Shown here one piece after another: positions 7,964-17,383 of a DNA stretch of 64,000 bases. The stretch spans positions 302,683 to 366,682 of the forward strand of contig MKTL01000002.1 of NCBI GenBank assembly GCA_001897605.1, read 5' to 3'. Under the pieces are notes generated by a model. The model ran no database searches, was not told the DNA's origin, and was given only the letters and a program-made list of their open reading frames with translations. How positions within the stretch are numbered: the stretch's first letter is position 1; each line of letters starts with the position of its first letter. The DNA is from Clostridiales bacterium 38-18. Lineage in GTDB: Bacteria; Bacillota; Clostridia; Peptostreptococcales; Acidaminobacteraceae. The translations under genes and the position numbers were made by a program.

Positions 7964-10000
7964 ATGAAAAATAGAATGTTGAAAATGATGATTTTGCTGA
8001 TGGTTTTAGTATTTACTATCAGTGGCAATGGATTTGCACTCTCAGATCCATATAAACCAGTTGTTGGTGTAAAAGCAGATGGGACTCTTCAAGTCGTAAA
8101 AGCTGGAGTAAGCTCTGAATTTAAAGTAACGTTACAAAACGCGGGTTATGTGGTTGCACAGAATATTAGAGTTACTATACAGGGTGATCATCCCTTCAGA
8201 AGTGATATTGCTAATTTATCACAGAATTTATCATATCTAAATCCAAACCAGACTTCTGACATGATTTTTAAAGTAACAACAAGTCCAACTGCAGAATCAA
8301 AAATCTATGAATTCAATGTTTTAATTGAATATAGCAATTTTGAAGATACTGCTTATAGTATGACAGAAAAGGTTTATGTGAAGGTTGAAAATGATAATAT
8401 AGAGCCTATTTTAGGTGTTGTATCCTATAATACAGGGCAAGATGCACTTCAACCAGATTCACCAGATTCTCTCGCTTTAAAAATTAAAAATACTGGAACG
8501 ATGAAAGCGAAGGATATTAAAGTTTCTGTATCGGGTTTCTCTAATGAGGGTGTTGTATTGTACAAGGATGTAGATACAAAAACCTTTACAGAACTGTCAT
8601 CCAAATCAGAGCAATTTATTTATTTTAATATTATTGCAGGTAAAGATGCTAAAGAAGGAACCTTCCCTATAAATGTAAAAATTGATTATATTGATGAAAT
8701 TGGAAAGCAATATAGTAAATCATCAGTTGCTTATGTAACTTTAGCTGGCAAAGATTCGGTAGATTCTGATTTAGAAATAACAAATGTTGTTTTTCCTAAT
8801 TCGGTTAAAGCCGGTAATGACTTCAATGTTACTTTTACTGTAACTAATAAAGGTAATACGGAAATAGCGACTGCTGACGTTAGCTATGAGTATCCTGAAT
8901 CATTTATTTCAAAGGCAACTTCAAGAGTCGTTGTAAAGGCTTTAGCTCCTGGAGCGTCCAAAACCGTGACCTTCAAAATGATGGCAAAAGCAGAAACAAC
9001 ATCTGAGAATTACCACACCTATATCAAAGTTGCTTATGTACCAAAGGGTGTTACAAGTGGTGAAGCTGAAACCGTTCAAGAATATGTAGGCATTTATGTT
9101 GAAGGTACAACAGAGGACGCAGGCTCAAAACCAAAGTTGATCGTAGAAAGCTATGATTATGGTGGTGAATATGCATTTGCTGGACAGGAATATCCATTAA
9201 CCATAAATATCAAAAATACAAGTACTGCCGAAGCTACTAAAAATATTAAGGTCACTTTAACCAGTGAGGATAATGTATTTACACCTGTTGATTCTTCAAG
9301 CTCATTCTTTATACCAAGTGTAGGTCCAGGTCAAGTGTATTCACACACGGTTTATTTGAAAACTAAGATAGATGCAAGTGTTAAAATTTATACCGTAACA
9401 GCAAAAATGGAATATGAAGATGGCAAAGGGAATGCCTACGATGCAAACAAATCCCCATATGAAGAAAGTGAAGTTCTAAGTGTTGCAGTTGCACAGCCTG
9501 TTAGATTAGAGACAGCTGAAATGGTCGTACCTTTTGAAATATACGTTGGGCAGCCATTTTATATTGAGCAAGAGTTTTATAATATGGGAAAATCAATTAT
9601 GTACAACATGATGGTTAAGCTTGAAGGCGTAGAGACCAACGAAGGTAGTTATTTTGTTGGTAACTTCGATGCAGGAAAGAGCGATTACTTCTCTGCACAA
9701 GCCTTTGCAAATGAAACGGGTACCTTTGACGGAAAATTAGTTTATACCTTTGAGGATGCGCTTGGTAATGTGTCAACGGTTGAAAAGCCATTTAGCTATA
9801 CAGTAATGGACATGCCAATCATTGATGATGGTGGCGAGTTCCCTGTTGATCCTGGTATGCCTGTAGAAGAGAATAGTGGTATTGCGTTATGGCAAATTCT
9901 ACTTGGAGGCTTCATAGCAGCATTAGTGGTATTCTTTATTATTAGAAAAATTCTTAAAGCGAGAAAACACAAGAAAGAAATGGAGGCTTTGGATGAGTAG
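7964..10000 (+). CDS. Surface-exposed CARDB/COG1361-like protein with C-terminal anchor helix
   Basis: 678 residues. A signal peptide (1-26, Lys/Arg then MMILLMVLVFTISG) is followed by about five repeated Ig-like beta-sandwich segments, each with the ...FxVTxxNxGxxxAxNIxVT... wording of CARDB/S-layer-like domains. One transmembrane helix lies near residues 641-661 (LWQILLGGFIAALVVFFII) and ends in a positive tail, giving an outside-facing, membrane-anchored protein. Lying between ATPase and permease genes and overlapping the latter by 8 nt, it probably forms the outer arm of the exporter, in the place of a MacA adaptor. The exact ligand is unknown. Confidence 0.8.
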   Translation: MKNRMLKMMILLMVLVFTISGNGFALSDPYKPVVGVKADGTLQVVKAGVSSEFKVTLQNAGYVVAQNIRVTIQGDHPFRSDIANLSQNLSYLNPNQTSDMIFKVTTSPTAESKIYEFNVLIEYSNFEDTAYSMTEKVYVKVENDNIEPILGVVSYNTGQDALQPDSPDSLALKIKNTGTMKAKDIKVSVSGFSNEGVVLYKDVDTKTFTELSSKSEQFIYFNIIAGKDAKEGTFPINVKIDYIDEIGKQYSKSSVAYVTLAGKDSVDSDLEITNVVFPNSVKAGNDFNVTFTVTNKGNTEIATADVSYEYPESFISKATSRVVVKALAPGASKTVTFKMMAKAETTSENYHTYIKVAYVPKGVTSGEAETVQEYVGIYVEGTTEDAGSKPKLIVESYDYGGEYAFAGQEYPLTINIKNTSTAEATKNIKVTLTSEDNVFTPVDSSSSFFIPSVGPGQVYSHTVYLKTKIDASVKIYTVTAKMEYEDGKGNAYDANKSPYEESEVLSVAVAQPVRLETAEMVVPFEIYVGQPFYIEQEFYNMGKSIMYNMMVKLEGVETNEGSYFVGNFDAGKSDYFSAQAFANETGTFDGKLVYTFEDALGNVSTVEKPFSYTVMDMPIIDDGGEFPVDPGMPVEENSGIALWQILLGGFIAALVVFFIIRKILKARKHKKEMEALDE

Positions 10001-11327
10001 CTTCGATTTAGCTGTAATGGGTTTAAAGAACCTTTTACGACGTAAAGCTAGAACGATTCTTACGGTCTTAGGTGTTCTTATAGGTACAGCGTCAATTGTT
10101 GTTATGGTATCTTTAGGATTAGGGATGAATAAAGCTTTCGAGCAACAGCTAGAATCCTATGGCAGTTTAACGATGATTGATGTTTATGCCAATAATTATT
10201 ATGTTGAGGGTCAAACTAATAGTGATGGTCAGGTTTACTTGGATGACGATACGATTAACGCTATAGAAGGTATCGATAATGTTGAATTTGCAATCGGATT
10301 TAAGCGATTTGATTCTAAAATCTATGCGGGTAAATATGAAAGCTACACGAGTATCAAAGCTGTCGATTTTGATAAGTTAGCACTTATGGGTATTAAGCTC
10401 AGCGAAGGCACATTGCCTACTGGTGAATTTAAGAATGAAGTTCTTTTTGGCTTCTATGCAAAAAATTACTTCTATGATCCAAAATCTAGAAACCCTTATC
10501 AAAGTCCACCTGTCATAGATGTTTTCAACACGAAGCTAGAAATGCTGCCTACCTCTCAATACTACGAAGGCAAAAGACCTAAAGGATTTATTCTCAACGT
10601 AACTGGCGTAACTTCAGAGCTTGATTACAATTATGCCAATGACGTTTTTATGGATTACGATACTTTCTTGAAATTGAAAAATGATTTTGAACGAAAGAAT
10701 AAAACTACTGATCAAAATAATGGTGGCGACACAGGCCCAAAGGGGTCAAAAGGAAGTACCACCAAAGAAAATAAATACGATGAAATGAAAGTAAGTGTTA
10801 ATGATATAAAATACGTACAGGATGTTCAGGATCAAATTAAAGCGATGGGTTATGAAGCCTATAGCTTAACCGATGCACTTGAAAACATGAAGCAAACCTC
10901 TGGATTGATTCAAGCTATTTTAGGAGGCATTGGAGCAGTTTCCTTGTTTGTAGCAGCTATCGGGATAACCAACACTATGGTAATGTCGATTTATGAAAGA
11001 ACAAAGGAAATCGGAGTTATGAAGGTTATTGGTGCTCAATTAAAAGATATTAAACGTTTGTTTTTATTTGAAGCAGCAATGATTGGTCTCTTTGGTGGAA
11101 TTTTGGGAATTGGGCTCAGTTTTGGGATTTCACTCATAATCAATTCAGTATTATCGGGAATGAATGGAAATACTGGTTATTACGGACCTGCGATCTTATC
11201 GGATATACCGGCTTGGCTTGCTTTGTCAGGCATGGGCTTTTCAACTGTTATTGGTTTAGTAGCAGGTTACTATCCTGCAGTACGTGCAACTAAGCTGAGT
11301 GCACTTGAAGCAATTCGTACTGAATAG
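9993..11327 (+). CDS. MacB-like ABC transporter permease (FtsX fold)
   Basis: 444 residues. There is one N-terminal helix (about 17-40, TVLGVLIGTASIVVMVSLG), a large extracytoplasmic domain (about 45-295) and three C-terminal helices (about 307-332, 354-380, 407-430) including the GLVAGYYPAVRATKLSALEAIR end typical of MacB/FtsX permeases. The outer domain includes a Gly/Lys/Thr-rich insertion near 227-258. It pairs with the upstream ATPase. Last gene of the operon, followed by a terminator. Confidence 0.9.
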   Translation: MSSFDLAVMGLKNLLRRKARTILTVLGVLIGTASIVVMVSLGLGMNKAFEQQLESYGSLTMIDVYANNYYVEGQTNSDGQVYLDDDTINAIEGIDNVEFAIGFKRFDSKIYAGKYESYTSIKAVDFDKLALMGIKLSEGTLPTGEFKNEVLFGFYAKNYFYDPKSRNPYQSPPVIDVFNTKLEMLPTSQYYEGKRPKGFILNVTGVTSELDYNYANDVFMDYDTFLKLKNDFERKNKTTDQNNGGDTGPKGSKGSTTKENKYDEMKVSVNDIKYVQDVQDQIKAMGYEAYSLTDALENMKQTSGLIQAILGGIGAVSLFVAAIGITNTMVMSIYERTKEIGVMKVIGAQLKDIKRLFLFEAAMIGLFGGILGIGLSFGISLIINSVLSGMNGNTGYYGPAILSDIPAWLALSGMGFSTVIGLVAGYYPAVRATKLSALEAIRTE

Positions 11328-11357
11328 AGTTACAATTAGGTGCTTAATAAAAATTAA

Positions 11358-11402
11358 GGGTTGTTTGAAACTTATTTCGAGTTTTCAACAACTCTTTTTT
11401 TG
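11358..11402 (+). terminator. Terminator after the ABC operon
   Basis: GGGTTGTTTGAAAC pairs (with one bulge and one mismatch) with GTTTTCAACAACTC, followed by TTTTTTTG. Confidence 0.75.
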
Positions 11403-11428
11403 ATTTTGCTGATTTGATACATTATAAT
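11400..11428 (+). promoter_or_regulatory. Possible promoter, TTGATT-17-TATAAT
   Basis: The spacing is ideal, but the expected start of transcription (about 11435) would fall on the ribosome-binding site of the aminotransferase gene, giving almost no leader. The -35 overlaps the preceding terminator's T-run, so it may be chance. Confidence 0.35.
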
Positions 11429-11444
11429 GAAATGGGAGGTTCAT

Positions 11445-12275
11445 ATGCCAAAACAAGTTATGAGAATAAGAATAATTGATGGACAGCCAGTTGAGCAAGC
11501 ACAGGATGTATCATTTACTGCATCGCCAATATATGAGGTAATCCGTTTGTTTGAAGGTGTCCCTTTATTTATAGAATCACATCTAAAACGACTTTATAAT
11601 TCAATGCAACTAACTGGATTAATCTTGGATTTAACGATGGAGCAGGTTGTAAAAGCAATTCAGCTTTTAATAGAGCTAACTCACATGTCAAATACAAATG
11701 TAAGATTAGAGATTGGTAAAGTTTCTAAGGATCAATTGTGCTGGACCCTATATTTGGTAGAATCCGTCTATCCCGAAAGCGCTGTCTACGAAACGGGTGT
11801 TGAGACAACTACCTATAAAATTGAGCGCCCAAACCCTCATGCCAAAGTATATCGGGCATCTTTTACTGAGCTAATAAGCGTTGAAAAAATTAAAAATAAT
11901 GTTTTTGAAGTTATTTTAGTAAATGAGAACGGACTAATTACAGAAGGAAGTCGTTCTAATTTATTTTTTATTAAAGGCAATACACTTTTTAGTGCTAAAC
12001 GGGAACTGGTATTAGAAGGCATCACACGTGAAAAGGTTTTAGAAGTATTGGCAGAACAAGATATTAATTTAATAGAGGAGGATCTTCCTTCTGAGAGTCT
12101 TCACAGTTATGAAGCATGTTTTTTGACTGGTACTTCAATTCATATTTTACCGATCAGTAGAATCGATTCAACTTATTTTGATTCCGCCAATCATCCAGTG
12201 ATAATAGCATTGCAGAATGCGTTTAAAACTAAAATACAGAATGATCTACAACAAACAAGGAGGCTTTACAAATGA
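11445..12275 (+). CDS. Aminotransferase class IV (PLP-dependent; BCAT/D-Ala/aminodeoxychorismate lyase fold)
   Basis: 276 residues from ATG 11445, chosen because GGGAGG lies 5 nt before it; an in-frame ATG at 11427 would place that SD inside the gene. Family features: N-terminal YEVIRLFEGVPLFIESHL, a probable PLP lysine in PHAKVYRAS (K134), the VNENGLITEGSRSNLFFI block and GITREKVLE. These are shared by IlvE, D-amino-acid transaminase and PabC, which cannot be separated by eye. The stop overlaps the pepT start (ATGA), so the two are co-translated. A role in amino acid turnover next to a tripeptidase is reasonable. Confidence 0.85.
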   Translation: MPKQVMRIRIIDGQPVEQAQDVSFTASPIYEVIRLFEGVPLFIESHLKRLYNSMQLTGLILDLTMEQVVKAIQLLIELTHMSNTNVRLEIGKVSKDQLCWTLYLVESVYPESAVYETGVETTTYKIERPNPHAKVYRASFTELISVEKIKNNVFEVILVNENGLITEGSRSNLFFIKGNTLFSAKRELVLEGITREKVLEVLAEQDINLIEEDLPSESLHSYEACFLTGTSIHILPISRIDSTYFDSANHPVIIALQNAFKTKIQNDLQQTRRLYK

Positions 12276-13492
12276 CAAAGGTACATGAAAGATTTTTAAA
12301 GTATGTGACATTTGATACTGAATCTGATCCTGAATCAGAGAGTTGCCCATCGACAGCGAAGCAGCTAGAACTCGGAAAGTATTTAGTTGAAGAAATGAAA
12401 GCAATGGGTATGCAAGGCGTTGAAATGGACGAAAATGGCTATGTATATGGTCATATAAAGGGGAATGCTCCTGGCCCAAAACTTGCTTTTATTGCACATA
12501 TGGATACTTCACCTGACTTATCTGGAGCAAATATTAAAGCAAGAATCGTAACTAATTATGATGGAAAAGATATCATTCTAAATGAATCAGAGCAAATTAT
12601 TATGTCGCCAGTTGAATTTGAAAGCTTGAATCACTACGTGGGTCAGGATTTAATTGTAACCGATGGCTTAACGCTCTTAGGAGCAGACAACAAAGCTGGA
12701 ATCGCTGAAATATTAACGATGGCAGAGTATTTAATCAACAACCCTACGGTTAAACATAGTGATATAAAGATCGCTTTTACACCTGATGAAGAGGTTGGTA
12801 GAGGTGCGAATTTATTTAATCTTGACAAATTAGATGCAGATTTTGGTTATACAGTGGATGGTGGTGAGCTGGGTGAAGTGGAATATGAAAATTTTAATGC
12901 TGCAACCGCTAAAATTAAAATCAAAGGATCAAATATCCATCCTGGATCGGCAAAAGGTAAAATGAAAAACGCCATTTTAATTGGTATGGAACTACATGGT
13001 ATGTTACCAGTTTTTGATAATCCTGCATATACAGAAAAATATGAAGGTTTCAATCATTTGAACGATATATCGGGTAATGTAGAAGGTGCAAGTATGCTTT
13101 ATATTATTCGTGACCATGACCTTGCTAAGTTTGAAGAAAAGAAGGAAATGTTTGTTCAAATTGAAAAATTCCTAAATCACAAATATGGGGAGGGCACAGT
13201 TAAAATTGATTTAATAGACTCTTATTTCAACATGAGAGAAAAAATTCTGCCGCATTTCCATCTAATAGAAAATGCAATGCAGGCGATGAGAAACCTAGAT
13301 ATCGAGCCATTGGTAGTTCCTGTCAGAGGGGGAACAGATGGTGCTAGACTCTCTTACATGGGATTACCTTGTCCTAATTTATGTACTGGAGGTCATAATT
13401 TCCACGGTAAATTTGAATATATTCCAGTACAATCAATGGAAAGAACAGTAGATGTTCTTCTTGAGGTCATTAATTTGTATGTAGAAAAATAA
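12272..13492 (+). CDS. pepT: Peptidase T (tripeptide aminopeptidase)
   Basis: 406 residues, the usual family length; AAGGAGG precedes the ATG. It is an M20B di-zinc peptidase that removes the N-terminal residue from tripeptides in the cytoplasm. Visible motifs: HMDTSPD (H76, D78), GADNKAGIAE, PDEEVGRGA with the catalytic Glu pair, and VDGGELGEVEYENFNAA. The C-terminal GGTDGARLS and GGHNFHGKFEYIP blocks are also characteristic of PepT. It overlaps the aminotransferase gene by 4 nt and is followed by a terminator. Confidence 0.95.
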   Translation: MTKVHERFLKYVTFDTESDPESESCPSTAKQLELGKYLVEEMKAMGMQGVEMDENGYVYGHIKGNAPGPKLAFIAHMDTSPDLSGANIKARIVTNYDGKDIILNESEQIIMSPVEFESLNHYVGQDLIVTDGLTLLGADNKAGIAEILTMAEYLINNPTVKHSDIKIAFTPDEEVGRGANLFNLDKLDADFGYTVDGGELGEVEYENFNAATAKIKIKGSNIHPGSAKGKMKNAILIGMELHGMLPVFDNPAYTEKYEGFNHLNDISGNVEGASMLYIIRDHDLAKFEEKKEMFVQIEKFLNHKYGEGTVKIDLIDSYFNMREKILPHFHLIENAMQAMRNLDIEPLVVPVRGGTDGARLSYMGLPCPNLCTGGHNFHGKFEYIPVQSMERTVDVLLEVINLYVEK

Positions 13493-13535
13493 AGTACAGA
13501 ATTATTAAAAATAATATTGTTCTGTGTATTATAAA

Positions 13536-13580
13536 ACAAAAACAGCCAATTTTGATAACAATCAAATTGGCTGTTTTTTT
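13536..13580. terminator. Bidirectional terminator between convergent genes
   Basis: AAAACAGCCAATTTTGAT pairs with ATCAAATTGGCTGTTTT around an AACA loop, with T-runs on both strands. It serves pepT and the minus-strand membrane protein gene. Confidence 0.9.
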
Positions 13581-13581
13581 A

Positions 13582-14121
13582 TTAATAGCGTTCATCTTCA
13601 TCTTCGTTATGTTTGCGGCTACTTTCGTTTGCATAGCCGTCATCAGAATTTGCTGGCCTTCTAAGGAGATATAATCCAACTGCAATCAAACCAACAAATA
13701 GGATTAAATCATAGTTGAGGTTAACAAAATTCTCAACTAAAAATAGTAAAGAGATGCCCATTAAAATCATCCCAGTACGATAATTGGCTCTTGGACGATG
13801 ACCGTAATAAGCCATTTGTAAAAAGCCAAGTGCTGGTCCCATTATATAGAGTGGCCAAAGATTCCCTTGTACATTCCATGTAGTAAATTCACTTACAAGG
13901 AAAAACAAGCCATAAGTTAAAAAAGTAGCACCAGTTAATAAATTTCTACCGCTTGCATTCCCAGAGAAATAATCTCTTTCAGCTTTAAGTCCAATATAGA
14001 CAAGAGCAAGTGGCCACAAATCCCAGATATTAAAATTGATAATGTGATAATGGTCCATGACCAATACCGCGCCAATGGCAATTAAAAACATGCCGAGCAA
14101 ACGATTCTTAGAATCTTCCAT
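13582..14121 (-). CDS. Multi-pass membrane protein (DUF5668/LiaF-like N-terminus)
   Basis: 179 residues; AGGAGG before the ATG. Five to six short hydrophobic segments are separated by small loops, starting with RLLGMFLIAIGAVLVMDHYHI and IWDLWPLALVYIGL, the paired-helix pattern seen in DUF5668/LiaF-type proteins. The last 25 residues are hydrophilic and charged. No LiaRS-like two-component genes are adjacent, so a cell-envelope-stress role is not supported by context. Single-gene unit. Confidence 0.6.
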   Translation of the reverse strand: MEDSKNRLLGMFLIAIGAVLVMDHYHIINFNIWDLWPLALVYIGLKAERDYFSGNASGRNLLTGATFLTYGLFFLVSEFTTWNVQGNLWPLYIMGPALGFLQMAYYGHRPRANYRTGMILMGISLLFLVENFVNLNYDLILFVGLIAVGLYLLRRPANSDDGYANESSRKHNEDEDERY

Positions 14122-14262
14122 AGAAACCTCCTAATAATGGATAATTCGTATAAGTGCGAATCTGATCAATCCCCTTCAGATGCATTGTAACGATGATTTT
14201 AATCATAGTATAAGGTAGAAAGGTTAAATTAACGTTAGAGCAAAATTAGAATGCCCCTTATA

Positions 14263-14291
14263 TTGACTTTCTTTTATACATTTATTATAAT
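14263..14291 (+). promoter_or_regulatory. Promoter of the valS leader, TTGACT-17-TATAAT
   Basis: A near-consensus sigma-A promoter with ideal 17-bp spacing, placing the start of transcription near 14298, just upstream of the T-box leader. Confidence 0.85.
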
Positions 14292-14297
14292 GAGAAC

Positions 14298-14533
14298 AAT
14301 ATTGAAATTCAATGAAGATGAGGAGTAATCTTTGGTAATCATTAGAGAGGTGAACCTAGTGCTGAAAGTTCACTTGATGAAAGAAGATGAAGGTCGCATC
14401 TGAGAAGATTTGGTAAGTCAATAGCCAAATCCGGTTTGCGCCGTTAAAGCGTTGAGGTGTCATCTAGAAGCTTAGATGAAATTAGGGTGGTAACGCGGAG
14501 CTTTCGTCCCTTGGATAGAGGTTCTTTTTTTAT
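14298..14533 (+). promoter_or_regulatory. T-box leader, valine-type (valS)
   Basis: Stem I carries the AGAGAGG...GCTGAAAG pattern and a specifier GTC at 14393-14395 (context GAAG-GTC-GCATC), a valine codon. The T-box core AGGGTGGTAACGCGG is at 14484-14498, followed by a wobble-rich hairpin and TTTTTTT. Uncharged tRNA-Val should favour read-through into valS. Confidence 0.92.
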
Positions 14534-14553
14534 GCCCTAAACTTAAAATGGGC

Positions 14554-14583
14554 GAAAAACTGAGAGTAATCTCAGTTTTTTTA
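14554..14583 (+). terminator. Second terminator-like hairpin between the T-box and valS
   Basis: AAAACTGAGA-GTAA-TCTCAGTTTT followed by TTTA. It lies after the T-box terminator, so a transcript that escapes the first would meet it too. Confidence 0.6.
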
Positions 14584-14587
14584 TTTA

Positions 14588-14648
14588 AGCCGCAAACAGC
14601 GAAGAACTTGATGTAAAATCTGAGGACTCAATGTCAGTAGATTTTTTC
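14588..14648 (+). repeat. Post-terminator repeat element, copy A (upstream of valS)
   Basis: Shares AGCC-CAA near the start, then TAAAATCTGAG, and a right arm AGATTTT that can pair with AAAATCT. The first hairpin of the element is degenerate here. Compare the copies at 32658, 34882, 36194 and 40836. Confidence 0.55.
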
Positions 14649-14732
14649 AATAGATTATTATTCATAATGCGTAGCTCATACAAAATTATATATGAATTTC
14701 ATCCAAGAGAGGTTTGAAAAGTAGGAGGTCAA

Positions 14733-17375
14733 ATGCAAAGTAAGTATAATCCAAAGGAATTTGAAGATCGTATTTATGCGAAGTGGTTAGAAGAAAAGAG
14801 TTTTAGTGCAAAAGTGAATCCGGATAAAAAACCGTATACGATTGTTCTACCACCACCTAATATTACAGGACAACTGCATATGGGACATGCATTAGATCAA
14901 ACGCTACAGGATGTATTGATCCGTTTTAAACGTCTTCAAGGCTATGAAGCGCTTTGGTTACCAGGAACAGACCATGCGAGTATCGCAACTGAGGTAAGAG
15001 TATTAAAGACAATAGAAGAAAAAGAAGGCTTAACCAAAGACCAATTGGGCCGTGAAGAATTCTTAAGAAGAGCTTGGGAATGGCGCGATGAGTACGGTAG
15101 GATTATCGTTAATCAAATGCAAAAGCTAGGTTCAAGCTGTGACTGGGAAAAAGAGAGATTCACAATGGATGAGGGCTGTAATGAAGCCGTTACTGAAGTA
15201 TTTGTTAGGCTTTATGAAAAGGGCTTAATTTACAGAGGTAATCGACTCATTAACTGGTGTCCTGATTGTAAAACGACGTTATCTGACGCAGAGGTAGAAC
15301 ACGAAGAGAAGCCAGGTGCATTTTGGCATATTAAGTATCCTGTAGTGGGTAGTGACGAATATCTTGAAATCGCAACAACTCGTCCTGAAACTATGGTTGC
15401 AGATACTGGTGTAGCCGTACATCCTGAAGATGAGAGATACAAGCATTTAATCGGTAAGAAATGTCTATTACCACTATTTGATAGAGAAATTCCAATTATT
15501 GCAGACAGCTATGTTGAAATGGATTTTGGTACAGGTGCATTGAAGGTTACACCAGCACATGATCCAAACGACTTTGAGATTGGACTTAGACATAACCTAG
15601 AACAAATCAACGGAATGAACGAAGACGCAACTATGAATGAAGTTGCAGGTAAATACGCAGGTATGGATCGTTTTGCATGTCGTAAGGCAATCGTTAAGGA
15701 TCTTGAGGCAAATGGTTATTTGGTTAAAACCAAAGAACATCCACACAACGTAGGTACTTGCTATCGTTGCAGTACAATCATCGAACCTAGAGTATCTGAT
15801 CAGTGGTTTGTAAAAATGGAGCCATTGGCTGGGCCAGCAATCGATGTTGTAGAAAAAGGCGATCTTAGAATTATTCCTGATCGTTTTACAAAGGTTTATA
15901 TGAACTGGCTAGAAAACATCCGCGATTGGTGTATTTCGAGACAGCTATGGTGGGGCCATAGAATTCCGGCATATTATTGTGAATCTTGCCCTGAGATCGT
16001 CGTAGCGAAAGAGATGCCTGATGTATGTCCAAGCTGTGGTGGTACACACTTCAGACAGGATGAGGATGTTTTAGATACATGGTTCAGCTCTGCGCTTTGG
16101 CCTTTCTCAACGCTTGGTTGGCCACATAAAACGCCTGAACTCGATTATTTCTATCCAACGAATGTATTGGTCACTGGATATGATATCATCTTCTTCTGGG
16201 TTATCAGAATGGTATTCTCTGGTCTAGAATCCATGGGTGAAAAGCCGTTTGATGACGTATTTATTCATGGTCTCGTAAGAGATGCGCAGGGGCGTAAGAT
16301 GAGTAAGTCATTGGGTAATGGAGTTGATCCACTTGAGATCATCGATCAATTTGGAGCAGATGCACTCAGATTTATGCTTGCAACAGGTAATAGCCCAGGA
16401 AATGATTTGAAATTCCAGCTTGAAAGAGTTGAATCTTCTAGAAACTTTGCAAACAAATTATGGAATGCCTCTCGATTTGTAATCATGGGTCTTGAAGGGG
16501 AGCTTTCAGATTTAGAGGGTACTGAAGCTTTGACTTTAGCAGATAAGTGGATTCTTTCTAGACTTGAAACAATGATTGCTGAAATCACTCAAGCGCTTGA
16601 AAAATATGAGCTTGGAATTGCCGCTAATAAAATTTATGAATTCACTTGGAACGAGTATTGCGACTGGTACATCGAGCTTGCTAAAAAGCGTTTGTATGGT
16701 GAAGATGCAGTTGCGAAAGCCACTGTTCAAAAGGTGCTTGTAAAAGTATTAAAATCGATTTTAAAATTACTTCATCCATTCATGCCGTTTATCACAGAAG
16801 AAATTTGGTCGTTTATGCCAAATGTGAGCGGCTTACTTGTAACGGATCAATGGCCAGTAGCAGCATCTCAAAATAATAACCATGATGCTGAGACAAAGAT
16901 GACACTCATCATGGATGCGATTAGAAACCTCAGAAATGTAAGAGCCGAGATGGACGTCGTGCCTTCGAGAAAAGCAAAATGCTTAATTGTTGCGTCAGAT
17001 GTAGCTGTAGGACAACTTTTAGTGGATCAAGCGGAGTATTTAATCACCTTAGCATCATGCTCAGAAGTAGTTTTAGTAGCAGCATCTGATATTCCAGAGG
17101 ATGCTGTGTCTGCAGTTATTCATGGTGCAGAGCTATTCCTGCCTTTAGATGATTTGATCGATTATGATAAAGAATTAGATCGATTAACTAAAGAAAAATC
17201 AAAGCTTGAAAAGGAAGTGGAAAGGGTGACATCTAAGCTTGCGAATCAAGGCTTTGTAAGTAAAGCACCTGCACACTTACTTGATGAAGAAAAGCAAAAA
17301 GAGATAAAATACCAAGAGATGTTAGGTACAATCAATTCACGTATCGAAGCCATCCAATTAAAATTATGCAAGTAG
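14733..17375 (+). CDS. valS: Valyl-tRNA synthetase
   Basis: 880 residues, normal for the family; AGGAGG precedes the ATG. Class I synthetase that charges tRNA-Val. The HIGH-type motif is HMGH (49-52) within PPPNITGQLHMGHALDQT, and KMSKSLGN lies near 523-530. An editing (CP1) domain and cysteine pairs (CPDC; CYRC; CESC with CPSC) lie between. The C-terminal 70 residues form the charged coiled coil that binds tRNA. Expression is controlled by the valine T-box upstream. folC follows without a gap. Confidence 0.98.
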   Translation: MQSKYNPKEFEDRIYAKWLEEKSFSAKVNPDKKPYTIVLPPPNITGQLHMGHALDQTLQDVLIRFKRLQGYEALWLPGTDHASIATEVRVLKTIEEKEGLTKDQLGREEFLRRAWEWRDEYGRIIVNQMQKLGSSCDWEKERFTMDEGCNEAVTEVFVRLYEKGLIYRGNRLINWCPDCKTTLSDAEVEHEEKPGAFWHIKYPVVGSDEYLEIATTRPETMVADTGVAVHPEDERYKHLIGKKCLLPLFDREIPIIADSYVEMDFGTGALKVTPAHDPNDFEIGLRHNLEQINGMNEDATMNEVAGKYAGMDRFACRKAIVKDLEANGYLVKTKEHPHNVGTCYRCSTIIEPRVSDQWFVKMEPLAGPAIDVVEKGDLRIIPDRFTKVYMNWLENIRDWCISRQLWWGHRIPAYYCESCPEIVVAKEMPDVCPSCGGTHFRQDEDVLDTWFSSALWPFSTLGWPHKTPELDYFYPTNVLVTGYDIIFFWVIRMVFSGLESMGEKPFDDVFIHGLVRDAQGRKMSKSLGNGVDPLEIIDQFGADALRFMLATGNSPGNDLKFQLERVESSRNFANKLWNASRFVIMGLEGELSDLEGTEALTLADKWILSRLETMIAEITQALEKYELGIAANKIYEFTWNEYCDWYIELAKKRLYGEDAVAKATVQKVLVKVLKSILKLLHPFMPFITEEIWSFMPNVSGLLVTDQWPVAASQNNNHDAETKMTLIMDAIRNLRNVRAEMDVVPSRKAKCLIVASDVAVGQLLVDQAEYLITLASCSEVVLVAASDIPEDAVSAVIHGAELFLPLDDLIDYDKELDRLTKEKSKLEKEVERVTSKLANQGFVSKAPAHLLDEEKQKEIKYQEMLGTINSRIEAIQLKLCK

Positions 17376-17383
17376 GTGAGCGC

